Of a stretch of 64,000 nt of DNA, positions 1-8,443 are shown piece after piece. Made by a program: the position numbers and the translations under genes. The stretch comes from Micromonospora endolithica (GTDB lineage Bacteria > Actinomycetota > Actinomycetes > Mycobacteriales > Micromonosporaceae). The notes under the pieces were generated by a model, which made no database searches, was not told the origin of the DNA, and worked only from the letters and a program-made list of their open reading frames with translations. Each line of letters starts with the position of its first letter. Position 1 is the stretch's first letter. The stretch covers positions 25,895-89,894 of the forward strand of contig NZ_RBAK01000020.1 of assembly GCF_003626595.1 (NCBI RefSeq), given 5' to 3'.

Positions 1-1
1 C

Positions 2-742
2 GACCTCGACCAGCGGCGGCTCTACCTGTTCGCCGACCCCGAGGGCAGCGGCGAGGCGAACCAGCGGGTCTACGACCCGGCCCGCACCGTCGTCGAGGTA
101 CCGAGCAAGGCGCTGCTCGAGGTGCCCGGTGACCGGAAGTTCCGGTTCCTCGGCCGGCCCGGCACCCAGGTGTACCAGCTGCCGCAGGCGGTCCTCGGCA
201 AGCACGTGCACGGCGAGATCGACCCGCACCTGTGGCAGAACGTCCGCAACGCCATCTCCTACACCGAACTCATCCGCGACACCCTCATCGCAGCCGACTC
301 CCAGGGCGCGCCGGCCTACCGGTCGAACGCCTCGGCGTACATCCGAGAACTGGAGCAGCTCGACGCCTACGTCCGGGACACCATCGCCCGGATCCCGCCG
401 TCGCGGCGGCACCTGATCACCACCCATGACGCGTTCGGCTACCTGGGCCAGGCGTACGGCATCCAGATCTCCGGGTTCGTCACCCCGAACCCGGCCACCG
501 AGCCGAGCCTGGCCGACCGCCGCCGGCTGGTCGAGACGATCCGCAACCTGAAGATCCCCGCCGTGTTCCTGGAACCCGGCCTGGCGGCCCGCTCCACGAC
601 CCTGACCGAGGTGGCCCGTGAAGAAGGACTGCGGATCTGCTCCATCTACGGCGACACCTTCGACCGGGACGTCACCACCTACGCGCAGATGATGCGGTTC
701 AACGCCGGATCACTGCACGACTGCCTGACCGGAGACAACTGA
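2..742 (+). CDS. Anchored-repeat ABC transporter, metal-binding lipoprotein/substrate-binding protein (5' partial)
   Basis: Only the last 246 residues are in the window; the start lies upstream. The protein belongs to the cluster-A1 (ZnuA/TroA-like) metal-binding family: the DPHLW motif (visible residues 74-78) and the TTHDAFGY motif carry histidines that normally bind Zn2+ or Mn2+. Visible residues 30-62 contain a piece of a different domain (EVPSKALLEVP...KFRFLG...VYQLPQ) that matches the surface repeat found in the next gene. Such an insertion is typical of the 'anchored repeat' subfamily. The stop overlaps the next start (TGATG), so it is translationally coupled to the surface protein, ATPase and permease. 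Metal specificity cannot be read from the sequence. Confidence 0.85.
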   Translation, partial: DLDQRRLYLFADPEGSGEANQRVYDPARTVVEVPSKALLEVPGDRKFRFLGRPGTQVYQLPQAVLGKHVHGEIDPHLWQNVRNAISYTELIRDTLIAADSQGAPAYRSNASAYIRELEQLDAYVRDTIARIPPSRRHLITTHDAFGYLGQAYGIQISGFVTPNPATEPSLADRRRLVETIRNLKIPAVFLEPGLAARSTTLTEVAREEGLRICSIYGDTFDRDVTTYAQMMRFNAGSLHDCLTGDN

Positions 743-1731
743 TGGGAGAGCTAGTGACGGCAGGACGGCCGCGAGGCGGCACCCGCACGACGACCGCCAT
801 CCTGCGCTGCGCGCTGGCCACGGCGATCCTGCTGGCCACGACGCAGACCCCGGCGCGGGCCGAGCAGCCGACACCGGGCCTCGGCCAGTCGATCGCCGCC
901 GACCAGCCCCTGGCCACTGGCCGGGCGGAACTGTCCGCCGGGCATGTCGACATCGGTCCCCGCTACGTCGACAACCAGTGGAGCCTGCTGATCCACGACG
1001 GCACCCAGGCGCAGCCGGTGTGGCGCGACCCCGACGAGACCGTCCTGCGGGTCTCCGACGCCGCGCTGCAGACCGTTCCGGACGACCCGGCGTACGCCTT
1101 CCTCGGCGTCGACGCCGGCAAGAAGGTGTACGTGGTGCCGCAGGTCCAGAACCCCGACGTCGTGTGGCTGGGCTGGAACACCCAGGACCCCCGGGTGATG
1201 CAGAGCATCAACCGCGGCGTCACCCTGACCCTGCTCGGCGTCCGCGGACCGGGGACCTTCACGACGTTCCTGCAGTCGGGTAACTTCGCCGCGCCGCAGC
1301 CGCTGTGGCGGTCGGCCGAGGCGAAGGCGCAGCCGTTCTGGGCCGAGGTCAACACCCACACCCACGCCAACTGGGTCTTCACCGCACCCGGCGTCTACCT
1401 GATCGCGGTGCAGGTCTCCGCCGACCTGATCAGCGGCGAGACGGTCACGGCGACCCGCACGCTGCGCTTCGCCGTGGGAGACGCCACCAGCGCCGCCGAG
1501 GCGCACGCCGCCACCGCGGACATCCCCGTGCCAGCGGGGCAGTCGCCCGCCGGCGATCGGACCGAGGCCGCCGAGCGAACCGACGGTTCCGACAGGCTGC
1601 TGGTGGTGGGGCTGACGGTCGCAGCCGTCCTGCTGGCTGTCGGTCTGGTCCTGCTGCTCCTGCGCGGCCGCGGCGCGAAGCGGCGAGCCGAACGGGAACG
1701 CGCCGCCGCACCGTCGGAGGAGAAGCTGTGA
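742..1731 (+). CDS. Surface-anchored choice-of-anchor M repeat protein of the ABC transporter locus
   Basis: 329 residues. A signal peptide (about 1-40, ending near ARAEQ) is followed by one actinobacterial anchored repeat: GHVDIGPRY, then a VPDDPAYAFLG stretch, KVYVVPQVQNPDVVWLGWNT, and the closing NTHTHANWVF...GVYLIAVQ. A spacer leads to a single C-terminal membrane helix (about 288-308) with an R/K-rich tail, so the repeat faces outside and is membrane-anchored rather than sortase-linked. The start overlaps the binding-protein stop and the stop overlaps the ATPase start. Family members always sit beside this transporter type; a role in capturing or presenting metal is inference. Confidence 0.8.
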   Translation: MGELVTAGRPRGGTRTTTAILRCALATAILLATTQTPARAEQPTPGLGQSIAADQPLATGRAELSAGHVDIGPRYVDNQWSLLIHDGTQAQPVWRDPDETVLRVSDAALQTVPDDPAYAFLGVDAGKKVYVVPQVQNPDVVWLGWNTQDPRVMQSINRGVTLTLLGVRGPGTFTTFLQSGNFAAPQPLWRSAEAKAQPFWAEVNTHTHANWVFTAPGVYLIAVQVSADLISGETVTATRTLRFAVGDATSAAEAHAATADIPVPAGQSPAGDRTEAAERTDGSDRLLVVGLTVAAVLLAVGLVLLLLRGRGAKRRAERERAAAPSEEKL

Positions 1732-2471
1732 GAGCGCTCGACATCGAAGGGCTGGACGTGGATCTCGGCGGCCGGCCGGTCCTGCGGGACATCGACCTGA
1801 CCCTGGACCGGGGCCAGCTGGTCGGGCTGCTCGGACCCAACGGCGCCGGGAAGACCACCCTGCTGCGCGCCATCCTGGCGTTGACCCGCACCCGCGCCGG
1901 CCGGGTGCTGGTGGAGGGCAAGCCGTCGCGTCCCGGCCGGTCCGGTATCGGCTACGTGCCCCAGCGTCACGAGTTCACCTGGGACTTCCCGATCTCCGTC
2001 GAGCAAGCCGCAATGAGTGGCCGGACCGGCCGCATGGGGCTGCTCCGCCGCCCCGGCGTCACCGACTGGCGGGCCGTCGGCGACGCCCTGGACCGGGTCC
2101 AGCTCACCGAGCTGCGCCGCCGGCCGGTCGGCGAGCTGTCCGGTGGGCAACGCCAACGCGTCCTGGTCGCCCGGGCCCTCGCCCTCGCCCCGCGCATCCT
2201 GCTGCTCGACGAGCCGTTCACCGGTCTGGACATGCCCACCCAGGAACTGCTGGGCCAGTTGTTCACCAGCCTGGCCGCCGAGGACCACGCAGTTTTGATG
2301 ACCACCCACGACCTCGTCGCCGCGGTGGACACCTGCACCCGTCTGGTCCTGCTCAACGGCCGGATCATCGCCGACGGACACCCTGCGGACCTGCAGGACG
2401 CCGAGCTGTGGACGAGGACCTTCGGGGTGAGCGAGACCTCCCCGCTGCTGAAACTTGTGAGGGCGACCTGA
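1728..2471 (+). CDS. Anchored-repeat ABC transporter ATP-binding protein
   Basis: 247 residues. The GTG start overlaps the previous stop (GTGA), which fixes the start better than any upstream codon. Walker A is GPNGAGKTT (about residues 34-42), the signature is LSGGQRQR, Walker B is ILLLDEP, and the switch histidine is in TTHD. The family is the metal (Zn/Mn) importer ATPase clade (ZnuC/TroB-like). It powers the permease encoded next, whose ATG overlaps its stop. No regulatory domain is visible. Confidence 0.92.
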   Translation: MRALDIEGLDVDLGGRPVLRDIDLTLDRGQLVGLLGPNGAGKTTLLRAILALTRTRAGRVLVEGKPSRPGRSGIGYVPQRHEFTWDFPISVEQAAMSGRTGRMGLLRRPGVTDWRAVGDALDRVQLTELRRRPVGELSGGQRQRVLVARALALAPRILLLDEPFTGLDMPTQELLGQLFTSLAAEDHAVLMTTHDLVAAVDTCTRLVLLNGRIIADGHPADLQDAELWTRTFGVSETSPLLKLVRAT

Positions 2472-3409
2472 TGTCGATCACCGATTTCCTCGCCGACCTG
2501 CTCAATCCCGACCTCGCGTTCCTGCCCAAGGCGCTGGCGATCGCGATCATGTCCAGCATCGTCTGCGGTGTCGTCGGTTGCTACGTCGTCCTGCGCGGCA
2601 TGGCCTTCATCGGGGACGCCGTCGCCCACGCGGTCTTCCCGGGCATCGCGGTCGCCTTCGTCCTGCAGGGCAGCCTGGTCCTCGGCGGCGCCGTCGCCGG
2701 CGTCGCCACCGCACTGCTGATCGCGATCTTCGCGCAGAACCGGCGCGTCAAGGAAGACTCCATCATCGGCGTCTTCCTGGTCGGCGCGTTCGCCCTCGGC
2801 ATCGTGATCATCTCCCAGGCCCCCGGATACGCCGGGTCGCTACAGCAGTTCCTGTTCGGCTCGATCACCGGCATCCCCGACCGGGACCTGTACGTCGTCG
2901 GCGGCGCCGGCCTGGTCATCCTCGGCCTGGTGCTCGCCCTGCACAAGGAATTCGTCGCCGTCTGTCTCGACCGGGAGATGTCCCGGGCGATGGGGTTGCC
3001 GGTCTTCTGGCTCGACATCGTGCTCTACGTCCTGGTCACCCTCGCCGTGGTGATCTCCCTGCAGACCATCGGCACCATCCTCGTCCTGGCCCTGCTGATC
3101 ACCCCCGCCGCGGCGGCCCGCCTGCTCACCGACCGGCTCGGCGTGATGATGCTGCTCGCCCCCATGATCGGCGGCACGTCGGCGACCGTCGGGCTGTACC
3201 TATCCTGGAGCTACGACACACCCGTCGGCGGCACCATCGTCCTGGTCGCCACCACCGTCTTCCTCACCGCCTGGCTGCTCGCCCCACGCCACGGCCTGCT
3301 GACCAAACGATGGCGACGTGCAAGTGGGCAGGAACCCCACGACCTCACCCGGCCCCCGCCGCTGCCTGACCTCGCACACCCGCAGGACCCGTCACCGGCC
3401 GTGCGATAA
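2471..3409 (+). CDS. Anchored-repeat ABC transporter permease (ABC-3 family)
   Basis: 312 residues with about eight hydrophobic helices. The N-terminal block around VVGCYVVLRGMAFIGDAVAHAVFPG is the hallmark of the ABC-3 (ZnuB/TroC) metal permease family, and the family ATPase-contact region GTILVLALLITPAAAARLL is present. It forms the membrane channel for the metal delivered by the binding protein. The ATG overlaps the ATPase stop (TGATG). The last 35 residues are a Pro-rich cytoplasmic tail. It is the final gene of the four-gene unit. Confidence 0.92.
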   Translation: MSITDFLADLLNPDLAFLPKALAIAIMSSIVCGVVGCYVVLRGMAFIGDAVAHAVFPGIAVAFVLQGSLVLGGAVAGVATALLIAIFAQNRRVKEDSIIGVFLVGAFALGIVIISQAPGYAGSLQQFLFGSITGIPDRDLYVVGGAGLVILGLVLALHKEFVAVCLDREMSRAMGLPVFWLDIVLYVLVTLAVVISLQTIGTILVLALLITPAAAARLLTDRLGVMMLLAPMIGGTSATVGLYLSWSYDTPVGGTIVLVATTVFLTAWLLAPRHGLLTKRWRRASGQEPHDLTRPPPLPDLAHPQDPSPAVR

Positions 3410-3592
3410 GAGCCGGGCGAGCCGGGCGCGGGTGGGTGACCCGGTCGCCGGAGCCGGCATCGCTTCCCGCGAAGCGGACCTCCCCGCTGGTGGCGGTGGG
3501 GTGCGCCCGGCGCTCCTCACGGAACAGAGCGCTGGTGACCTCCAGTGTCCTGCCCGGCACCAGCGTCCGGTGGCCCAGCGGCCGTGGAGTAG

Positions 3593-3609
3593 ATGAACCC
3601 GGTTATCAT
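3593..3609. promoter_or_regulatory. Candidate metalloregulator operator (Zur-like)
   Basis: ATGA and TCAT flank an AACC/GGTT dyad. Read on the minus strand it is ATGATAACCGGGTTCAT, which resembles Zur-type boxes of other Actinobacteria (TGATAAC-type half-sites; recalled, not aligned). It stands out as AT-rich in GC-rich surroundings. It lies 184 bases past the permease with no recognisable gene directly downstream, so its target is uncertain. Confidence 0.35.
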
Positions 3610-4096
3610 TTTTGAGATCCGTCGAGGAGCGTGGTGCCTCCGGTGGGCGGATCGGGGGAGGCGTGGCGGTCTCGGTGACGAGGCCGCCACGTCGGTGCCG
3701 GTGCCGACCCAGCTAAACCGGGTGCCTGCTGCGAATGCCATCGCCAGGACGCGTGCTTCCCATTCCGTTGTTTCGCCCCGCCGCGCCTACAGATATGCCG
3801 CCTCGTCACCTCGAACCAGGTGCGAGCCGCGTAGCGCCGGACAGCCCGCATGCCGCGACGGCGGCGCCGGACAAAGAGGCTGAGACGGTCCGGCCGGTGT
3901 TCCGACGGCGCTGGCGAGTACCTGCGCCTCGATACGTACCGATCACGTATCGGAAGGCAACGCAGGCCGACCGCGGCGGGCGGGCCGACCATGGCCGCGG
4001 TCGCCGCCGCAGCCGCACCGTGACGCCTCGCCGGAAGCGCACCGCCGGTGCGGCCGTGGCCGCCTCCACCGATCAGCCCTTCCCCCCTTTATCGCT

Positions 4097-4109
4097 AACG
4101 ACTATCGTT
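4097..4109. promoter_or_regulatory. Palindromic operator candidate upstream of the first secreted repeat gene
   Basis: AACGA-CTA-TCGTT is a perfect inverted repeat in an AT-rich island 45 bases upstream of the GTG at 4155. The AACG-N5-CGTT pattern recurs at 56187-56199 before the CooC-like ATPase gene. A metal-responsive repressor is a plausible ligand because the controlled gene belongs to a metal transporter locus. Confidence 0.4.
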
Positions 4110-4154
4110 TCCAATAACTGTGGTCCACAGGGGATCGCGGGAGAGGAGTTCTTC

Positions 4155-4802
4155 GTGCGCAAGCCCATCCGCCTGCTGCTCGCCACCGGGGCGGTGACCG
4201 CGGCGCTGCTCGCGGCAGCGCCACCGGCGCAGGCCACCGTCGTGACGTTCAGCTCCGGGCACCTCGATCTGGTCGACATCGCCTACGAGGCCGGTGAGCT
4301 GGAATTCGGCGTCCACGACGAGGACAACGACGTCGAGTACGCCACCGACCAAGTGAAGGTCGTCGTCAAGCGGCAGGCCAAGGTCACCGTTCCCAACGAT
4401 CCCGCCTTCGGCTTCCTCGGCACCCCCGGGGTGTCGAAGGTGTGGATCCTGCCCGAGATCCAGAACACTGACCTGATCTGGCCCGGCATCGCCGCCGAGG
4501 AGATCGAGCCGGGTACCTTCACCGCCGACGCGCTCACCCTCAGCGTGCAGTCGGTCAGCGGGCCCGGGCAGCTCGCCATCTACACCGAGAACGCCGTCGG
4601 GCAGCCCACCGTCCTTGCCGACAGCGGCGACGGCCTGCCCGACACCATCGCCCTGACCGCCGGCGACCACCTGCACGCCAACTGGGCCTTCGACCGCGCC
4701 GGCACCTACTGCATCACGTTCCGGGCCACCGGCACCCTCGCCGCCACCGGGCAGCAGGTCACCAGCGAGCCGGTCACCCTTCACGTCGTGGTCAGGGCGT
4801 GA
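4155..4802 (+). CDS. Secreted choice-of-anchor M domain protein (first copy)
   Basis: 215 residues. GTG was chosen because a strong ribosome-binding site (GAGAGGAG) ends six bases upstream and a clean signal peptide follows (RKPIRLLLATGAV...AQATVV). The mature part is one anchored repeat: SSGHLDLVDI, VPNDPAFGFLG, KVWILPEIQNTDLIWPG, and HLHANWAFDRAGTY near the end. Unlike the repeat protein at 742-1731 it has no C-terminal membrane helix or sortase motif, so it is probably released or held by other contacts. The following gene overlaps its stop (GTGA). Its role is unknown; neighbourhood links it to metal uptake. Confidence 0.8.
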   Translation: MRKPIRLLLATGAVTAALLAAAPPAQATVVTFSSGHLDLVDIAYEAGELEFGVHDEDNDVEYATDQVKVVVKRQAKVTVPNDPAFGFLGTPGVSKVWILPEIQNTDLIWPGIAAEEIEPGTFTADALTLSVQSVSGPGQLAIYTENAVGQPTVLADSGDGLPDTIALTAGDHLHANWAFDRAGTYCITFRATGTLAATGQQVTSEPVTLHVVVRA

Positions 4803-5452
4803 TCGCCATGCGTACCCGCAGCCGTATCCTCGCCGGCCTCGCCCTGACCGCCGCGCTGCTCGCCGGCGCCGCCGCCCCTGCCGCCGCGGTGCCGCTCGTG
4901 CTGTCCAGCGGCCACGTCGATGTCATCGACGTCGACTACGCCGGCGGCGCGCTGAGCGTCAACCTGCTCGACGACACCGTCAGCCCGTCGGTGGAACGCA
5001 ACCCCGCCGATGTCGTCCTGCGCGTGCCCAACACCGCCAAGCTCACCGTGCCTGGCGGCAGCGCCTGGTCGTTCCTCGGCACCGGCGGGCAGGCGTGGGT
5101 GCTGCCGCAGGCCAGCACCACCGGGCTGCTCTGGGGCGGCTGGAACACCACCGAGGTGCCCAGCGGCGTGTTCCAGAACAACCGGGTCACCTTCAAACTC
5201 ACCAACGTCACCGGACCGGCCGGCTTCAGCGTCTACACCGTCTCCGGCGGCACCCCGACGGTGCTGTTCGACAGCGGCAACGGCCTGCCCGACAGCCTCA
5301 ACGTCAACCGCAACACCCACGCCCACGTCAACTGGGGCTTCGACGCCGCCGGCACCTACAGCGTCACCTTCGAAGTCACCGGCGTGCTCGCCTCCAACGG
5401 CAGCACCATCAGCTCCGGCGCCAGGACCTGGACCTTCGACGTCCTCCCCTGA
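4799..5452 (+). CDS. Secreted choice-of-anchor M domain protein (second copy)
   Basis: 217 residues from the GTG that overlaps the previous stop; an ATG three codons later (4808) is equally possible. A signal peptide (about 1-31, ending PAAAVP) precedes one anchored repeat: SSGHVDVIDVDY, VPNTAKLTVPGGSAWSFLG, QAWVLPQA, NTHAHVNWGFDAAGTY. It is a tandem paralogue of the upstream gene with the same architecture and again no membrane anchor. The two are co-transcribed. It may bind the surface or partner protein of the transporter; no enzymatic motif is visible. Confidence 0.8.
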   Translation: MIAMRTRSRILAGLALTAALLAGAAAPAAAVPLVLSSGHVDVIDVDYAGGALSVNLLDDTVSPSVERNPADVVLRVPNTAKLTVPGGSAWSFLGTGGQAWVLPQASTTGLLWGGWNTTEVPSGVFQNNRVTFKLTNVTGPAGFSVYTVSGGTPTVLFDSGNGLPDSLNVNRNTHAHVNWGFDAAGTYSVTFEVTGVLASNGSTISSGARTWTFDVLP

Positions 5453-5679
5453 CCACCGCCACCCCGTAGTGGTCCAACACCGCCGTCCGCCGAGGTAGGG
5501 GGTACCTGCAACCGGCGGACTCGGCCGGCGCGAGCCCACCGCCCACCCGGGCCTCGCGCCGGCCGGCCCCCACCTCTGCCGGCATGCACGACCAGCAAGA
5601 ACCCGGTGGCCCACGTCGCCGAGACCGACGGGGGTCATTGACGCGACAGACGGTGCGTGGTGTGCTCATGACGCCCCGC

Positions 5680-5700
5680 TAACGACAACAGTGATCGTTA
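5680..5700. promoter_or_regulatory. Operator candidate upstream of broken SCO5389-type gene
   Basis: TAACGA (5680-5685) and TCGTTA (5695-5700) form an inverted repeat with a 9-base spacer. The same 21-base stretch, 16 of 21 bases identical, lies at the same distance upstream of the intact paralogue (54646-54666). The spacing to the start codon and the ribosome-binding region are also conserved, so this is a duplicated promoter/operator rather than chance. Confidence 0.45.
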
Positions 5701-5716
5701 TCGTGTGAGGAGGAGC

Positions 5717-6019
5717 ATGTCTCTCGCCGTGCCACCGAGCCTGCTGCAAGCCGCCGAGACGGGTCCAGTCGACGACGAGGCGTTCGTGGCTTGTGTCCGC
5801 GACTCACTGCCGTACGCCTGGCAGGTCGTCAGCCGGGTGGCGGCCGAGCTGGAGTCGTCCGACGCCGACTTCGCCGACAACGTCGTCCCACCGCCCAGTT
5901 AGACCGAACGGGGCGAGCTCCTGCGCGCCCTGGCCAGCGACGCCATCCGGTCCAGCCTCGAGCGCCACTTCAATGTGAAACTGGCCTTCCAGAACTGCCA
6001 CCGCGTCGCGGCATTCCGA
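5717..6019 (+). pseudogene. SCO5389-family gene, interrupted by a stop and truncated
   Basis: The first 61 codons read MSLAVPPSLLQAAETG...FADNVVPPPS and then hit TAG at 5900-5902. The reading frame continues past it with clear homology to the intact copy at 54683-55075 (TERGELLRALASDAIRSSLERHF...FQNCHRVAAFR). At the TAG the intact copy has GAG (Glu), so one nonsense change explains it. Homology stops abruptly at about 6019, where another gene remnant begins, so the last third is lost. The upstream operator and ribosome-binding site are still preserved, suggesting recent decay. Confidence 0.8.
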
Positions 6020-6020
6020 T

Positions 6021-6356
6021 CTGGCTCCTCGCGCGTCGCTCGGTGTCGACGGCCCCATCGGCACTTTCGCCTGGTACGGCTGCGACAACGACTGGCTGTG
6101 CATTTTCGAGCACGCAAACTTCGCCGGCCGCAAGCTCCAGTTCAGCGACGAGTACTGGCACGACCTGGACGAGTGGGGGTTCAAGGACAAGACCTCCTCG
6201 TGGGTCAACAACCAGGACGGCGGCTGGACCGGTTGCTCGGGCAGCGACAGCGGCACCCTCGGCGATGGGGCCGGCGACAACCGCAACATGGGTGCCTGCT
6301 CCGCCTCGGGAAATTTGGGCAGCTACAACGACAGGGCCGAGGACATCTACGGCTGA
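6021..6356 (+). pseudogene. Peptidase-inhibitor-I36-like secreted protein remnant without start
   Basis: In the third forward frame, about 110 codons ending at TGA 6354-6356 encode an I36/gamma-crystallin-like domain: LCIFEHANFAGRKLQFS, EWGFKDKTSSWVNN, several cysteines, and a closing GSYNDRAEDIYG. I36 proteins are small secreted protease inhibitors of Actinobacteria. No start codon or signal peptide exists in this frame, because the 5' part is replaced by the SCO5389-type remnant. It therefore looks like a deletion fusion of two genes. A strong hairpin terminator follows it. Confidence 0.65.
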
Positions 6357-6383
6357 CGCCCTGAGCTGAACGGCAGCGACCGT

Positions 6384-6416
6384 CGGGTGGGTGGCGTCGA
6401 GGACGCCACCCACCCG
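6384..6416. terminator. Bidirectional hairpin terminator
   Basis: Perfect 15-bp arms (6384-6398 and 6402-6416) with a 3-base loop lie between two convergent units: the I36 remnant on the plus strand and the membrane partner of the sigma factor on the minus strand (stop at 6424). There is no U-tract, as is common in high-GC Actinobacteria. Confidence 0.7.
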
Positions 6417-6423
6417 AGCGCTG

Positions 6424-7461
6424 TCAACGCGGCATCGCGGCATACTCGGCGACTAGATAGGACCGGTAACTGATCACGGCAGGAACCGTCACGTTCAGCT
6501 TCCCCGCCGTCGTGGTCAACATCTCCTCATACCCCAGCAGCGCGCCTGTACCGGAATCGACAATCACTGTGTACTGGGCAGGCAGGCCATGAACGTCTGA
6601 CACGATCGAGAACGCCTCCCCAGGACGCCCAGCCCGGTCCGTGACACTCCCGCTCACCGTGACGCCCGGAAGGTCGGCGAGTAGCTGGAGCACCGCAGCC
6701 CGCTGCGCCGGGTTCAACAACCGCACACCGGCAAGCTCGGCGACGTCCTCCAGATACTGCACCGGCGCTTCATGCGCCGAGGCGCCGGCCGTCAGCCACT
6801 GCCGCAGTACCCCGGCGTCCGTTGGCACCGGGCCTTGGAAGCGGCTGTAGAAGCCGCCGGTGGCGGAGTCGCGCACCTCCTCGGAGGAGCCGATGCGGCC
6901 ACCTTGCCGCTGCCACTCTCGTCGGTCGGCGTCTGTCCGGAACGTCGGCGGCAGGTCCTTCTTGACCATCCGCCCGGCGTCTTCGTCGGTTCGCCAGGAC
7001 CGCCACTGCTGCGGCACCACAGCGGACGTCGTCCGGCCGCCGGAGATCGACGAGTTCAGGAACCAGTTCGCCGATTCCAGGTACTCCACCGTCCCCGCCG
7101 GGCGCTGCGGCACCGGCTGCGCCGCCGCGAGCGCAGCCAGCCTCTGCAACCTGGCGCTGGCCGGCTCCGCGGTTGCGGGCGGACCGTAGTTGAGGATCGC
7201 GGGTGTCGCCGCGAACGCGGGCTGCGGCTGCCGAAACGTCTCCAGCGCCACCGCGCCAGCAGCCGCTGCCAGGACCGCCGCGCCGGCTGCCGCCACCACG
7301 AGACGGCGCCGCGGAAGACGTGGCCTGACGCTGCCCACAGCGCGGTCAGAGGCAAGGATGCGCTCCAGGTCCCGCACGCGCCGATTCTCGTCGGCCGAAT
7401 GGACGTCTCGTGCCGGATCCAGGCCGCCCAGCAACTGGCGGACCTCATTGACGGCATTCAT
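6424..7461 (-). CDS. CU044_5270-type membrane-anchored partner of an ECF sigma factor
   Basis: 345 residues from ATG at 7461; a GTG at 7470 in the same frame would overlap the sigma gene. The N-terminal about 65 residues are charged and cytoplasmic, followed by one hydrophobic helix (RLVVAAAGAAVLAAAAGAVAL) and a long extracytoplasmic domain with no enzymatic motif. Proteins of this layout are regularly encoded directly behind ECF sigma factor genes in Actinobacteria and are presumed to act as sensors or anti-sigma-like partners. No zinc-binding H-x3-C-x2-C motif is seen, so the binding mode is unknown. Confidence 0.7.
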   Translation of the reverse strand: MNAVNEVRQLLGGLDPARDVHSADENRRVRDLERILASDRAVGSVRPRLPRRRLVVAAAGAAVLAAAAGAVALETFRQPQPAFAATPAILNYGPPATAEPASARLQRLAALAAAQPVPQRPAGTVEYLESANWFLNSSISGGRTTSAVVPQQWRSWRTDEDAGRMVKKDLPPTFRTDADRREWQRQGGRIGSSEEVRDSATGGFYSRFQGPVPTDAGVLRQWLTAGASAHEAPVQYLEDVAELAGVRLLNPAQRAAVLQLLADLPGVTVSGSVTDRAGRPGEAFSIVSDVHGLPAQYTVIVDSGTGALLGYEEMLTTTAGKLNVTVPAVISYRSYLVAEYAAMPR

Positions 7462-7462
7462 C

Positions 7463-8011
7463 TCATGCACCCCAATTCGACATCGACGGCGTCGCCCGCG
7501 TTGCCCGCTGCGCCCCGTCACCCACCACGCCCAGTTGCATGCGAAGCCGGCGGCGAGCCCGCATCAGCCGCATCGCACACGTCGCTCGGGACTGGCCGAG
7601 AGCGACTGCAGCCTCAGCGACACTCAGCCGCTCCCAAGCCACCAGCCGCAAGACCTCTTGATCCGCGGCGGACAGCCGGCCGAACGCCACCGCGACGTCA
7701 CGTTGGCTGACCACCTCGTCCGCATGATCCACACTTATCGACCGGTCCGGCTCCGCCGCAACACGCAGCGCCAGTTCCTGCCACCGCCGCTGGCCCCTGG
7801 CCTCGTTCGACAGCACCAGACGAGCCACCCCGTACAACCACGGCAACGCCGACCCCGCCGGAACATCACTCAGACGTCGCCACGCCACCAGAAAGACCTC
7901 GGCAACAACATCACCGACGTCCGACCTGCCGACCCGCCGAGCGACGTACCGCCACACATCCCCGTGATGACGCTCGTACAACTCGGTGAACTGCTTCTCC
8001 GCGACGTCCAT
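7463..8011 (-). CDS. ECF-type RNA polymerase sigma factor
   Basis: 182 residues. The ATG at 8011 is preceded by AGGAGGTGCC, a near-perfect ribosome-binding site, so the longer upstream frame is rejected. Region 2 is visible in FTELYERHHGDVWRYVARRVG...DVVAEVFLVAWRRL (about residues 8-45), and region 4 in FGRLSAADQEVLRLVAWERLSVAEAAVALGQSRATCAMRLMRARRRL. It ends one base before the start of its membrane partner gene, so the two are coupled. The target promoters are unknown. Confidence 0.88.
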   Translation of the reverse strand: MDVAEKQFTELYERHHGDVWRYVARRVGRSDVGDVVAEVFLVAWRRLSDVPAGSALPWLYGVARLVLSNEARGQRRWQELALRVAAEPDRSISVDHADEVVSQRDVAVAFGRLSAADQEVLRLVAWERLSVAEAAVALGQSRATCAMRLMRARRRLRMQLGVVGDGAQRATRATPSMSNWGA

Positions 8012-8136
8012 GGCACCTCCTACCGTGTTTATGTCCGGCACCGGCCACAGCGTCACACTCAGCGACGAACGAATCACCCGATAGCGCCGCCTCGCCAGTC
8101 ATCCGTGCTTGTGGCAGAGCCCGATCCATGCACGTT

Positions 8137-8376
8137 GGGGCTGCCGCCGGTGCGGTCGCACGACCTGCGGCACCCGGCCGAGGGGGTGACGCCGGCGGCG
8201 GGGTCGACCTGAACATGATCCAGCGCGACCTCGGCCACGCTAGCCCGGTCACCAATGCCGAGACGTACATCTACGTGTTCAGGAAGATGGACAAGGAGGC
8301 GGTGCGAGCGAGCGCCGCGTTGCTGCTGTCGCACGCGAAGACCCATATGTCGCTGGAGGGTGCCTCTCAGGCGTGA
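8137..8376 (+). pseudogene. Tyrosine recombinase C-terminal remnant
   Basis: LPPVRSHDLRH in one frame is followed, after a frameshift, by NMIQRDLGHASPVTNAETYIYVFRKMDKEAV in another. These are the R-box HxxR, the LGH box and the region of the catalytic tyrosine of a phage-type integrase. Only about 80 codons remain. It points toward the intact integrase gene on the opposite strand and is a scar of an earlier element. Confidence 0.7.
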
Positions 8377-8443
8377 GTCAAGCGACCAGCGTCTCCACTG
8401 GAGAAGACGATCACTGGCTTCCTGGGCGCTCTTGCCCTGGCCC

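Larger units (their letters stand above)
3410..4154. other. 745-base gap between transporter and secreted repeat genes
   Basis: No convincing gene was found. Open frames on both strands are Arg/Pro-rich and match no family I know. The stretch contains two AT-rich islands with dyad symmetry, listed separately (3593-3609 and 4097-4109), which look like operators. A ribosome-binding site (GAGAGGAG, 4141-4148) at its right end belongs to the next gene. Confidence 0.5.

Noticed and set aside
3606..3992. 128-codon minus-strand frame between transporter and secreted genes
   Set aside because: Arg-rich with no family pattern, no ribosome-binding site, and it overlaps operator-like DNA.
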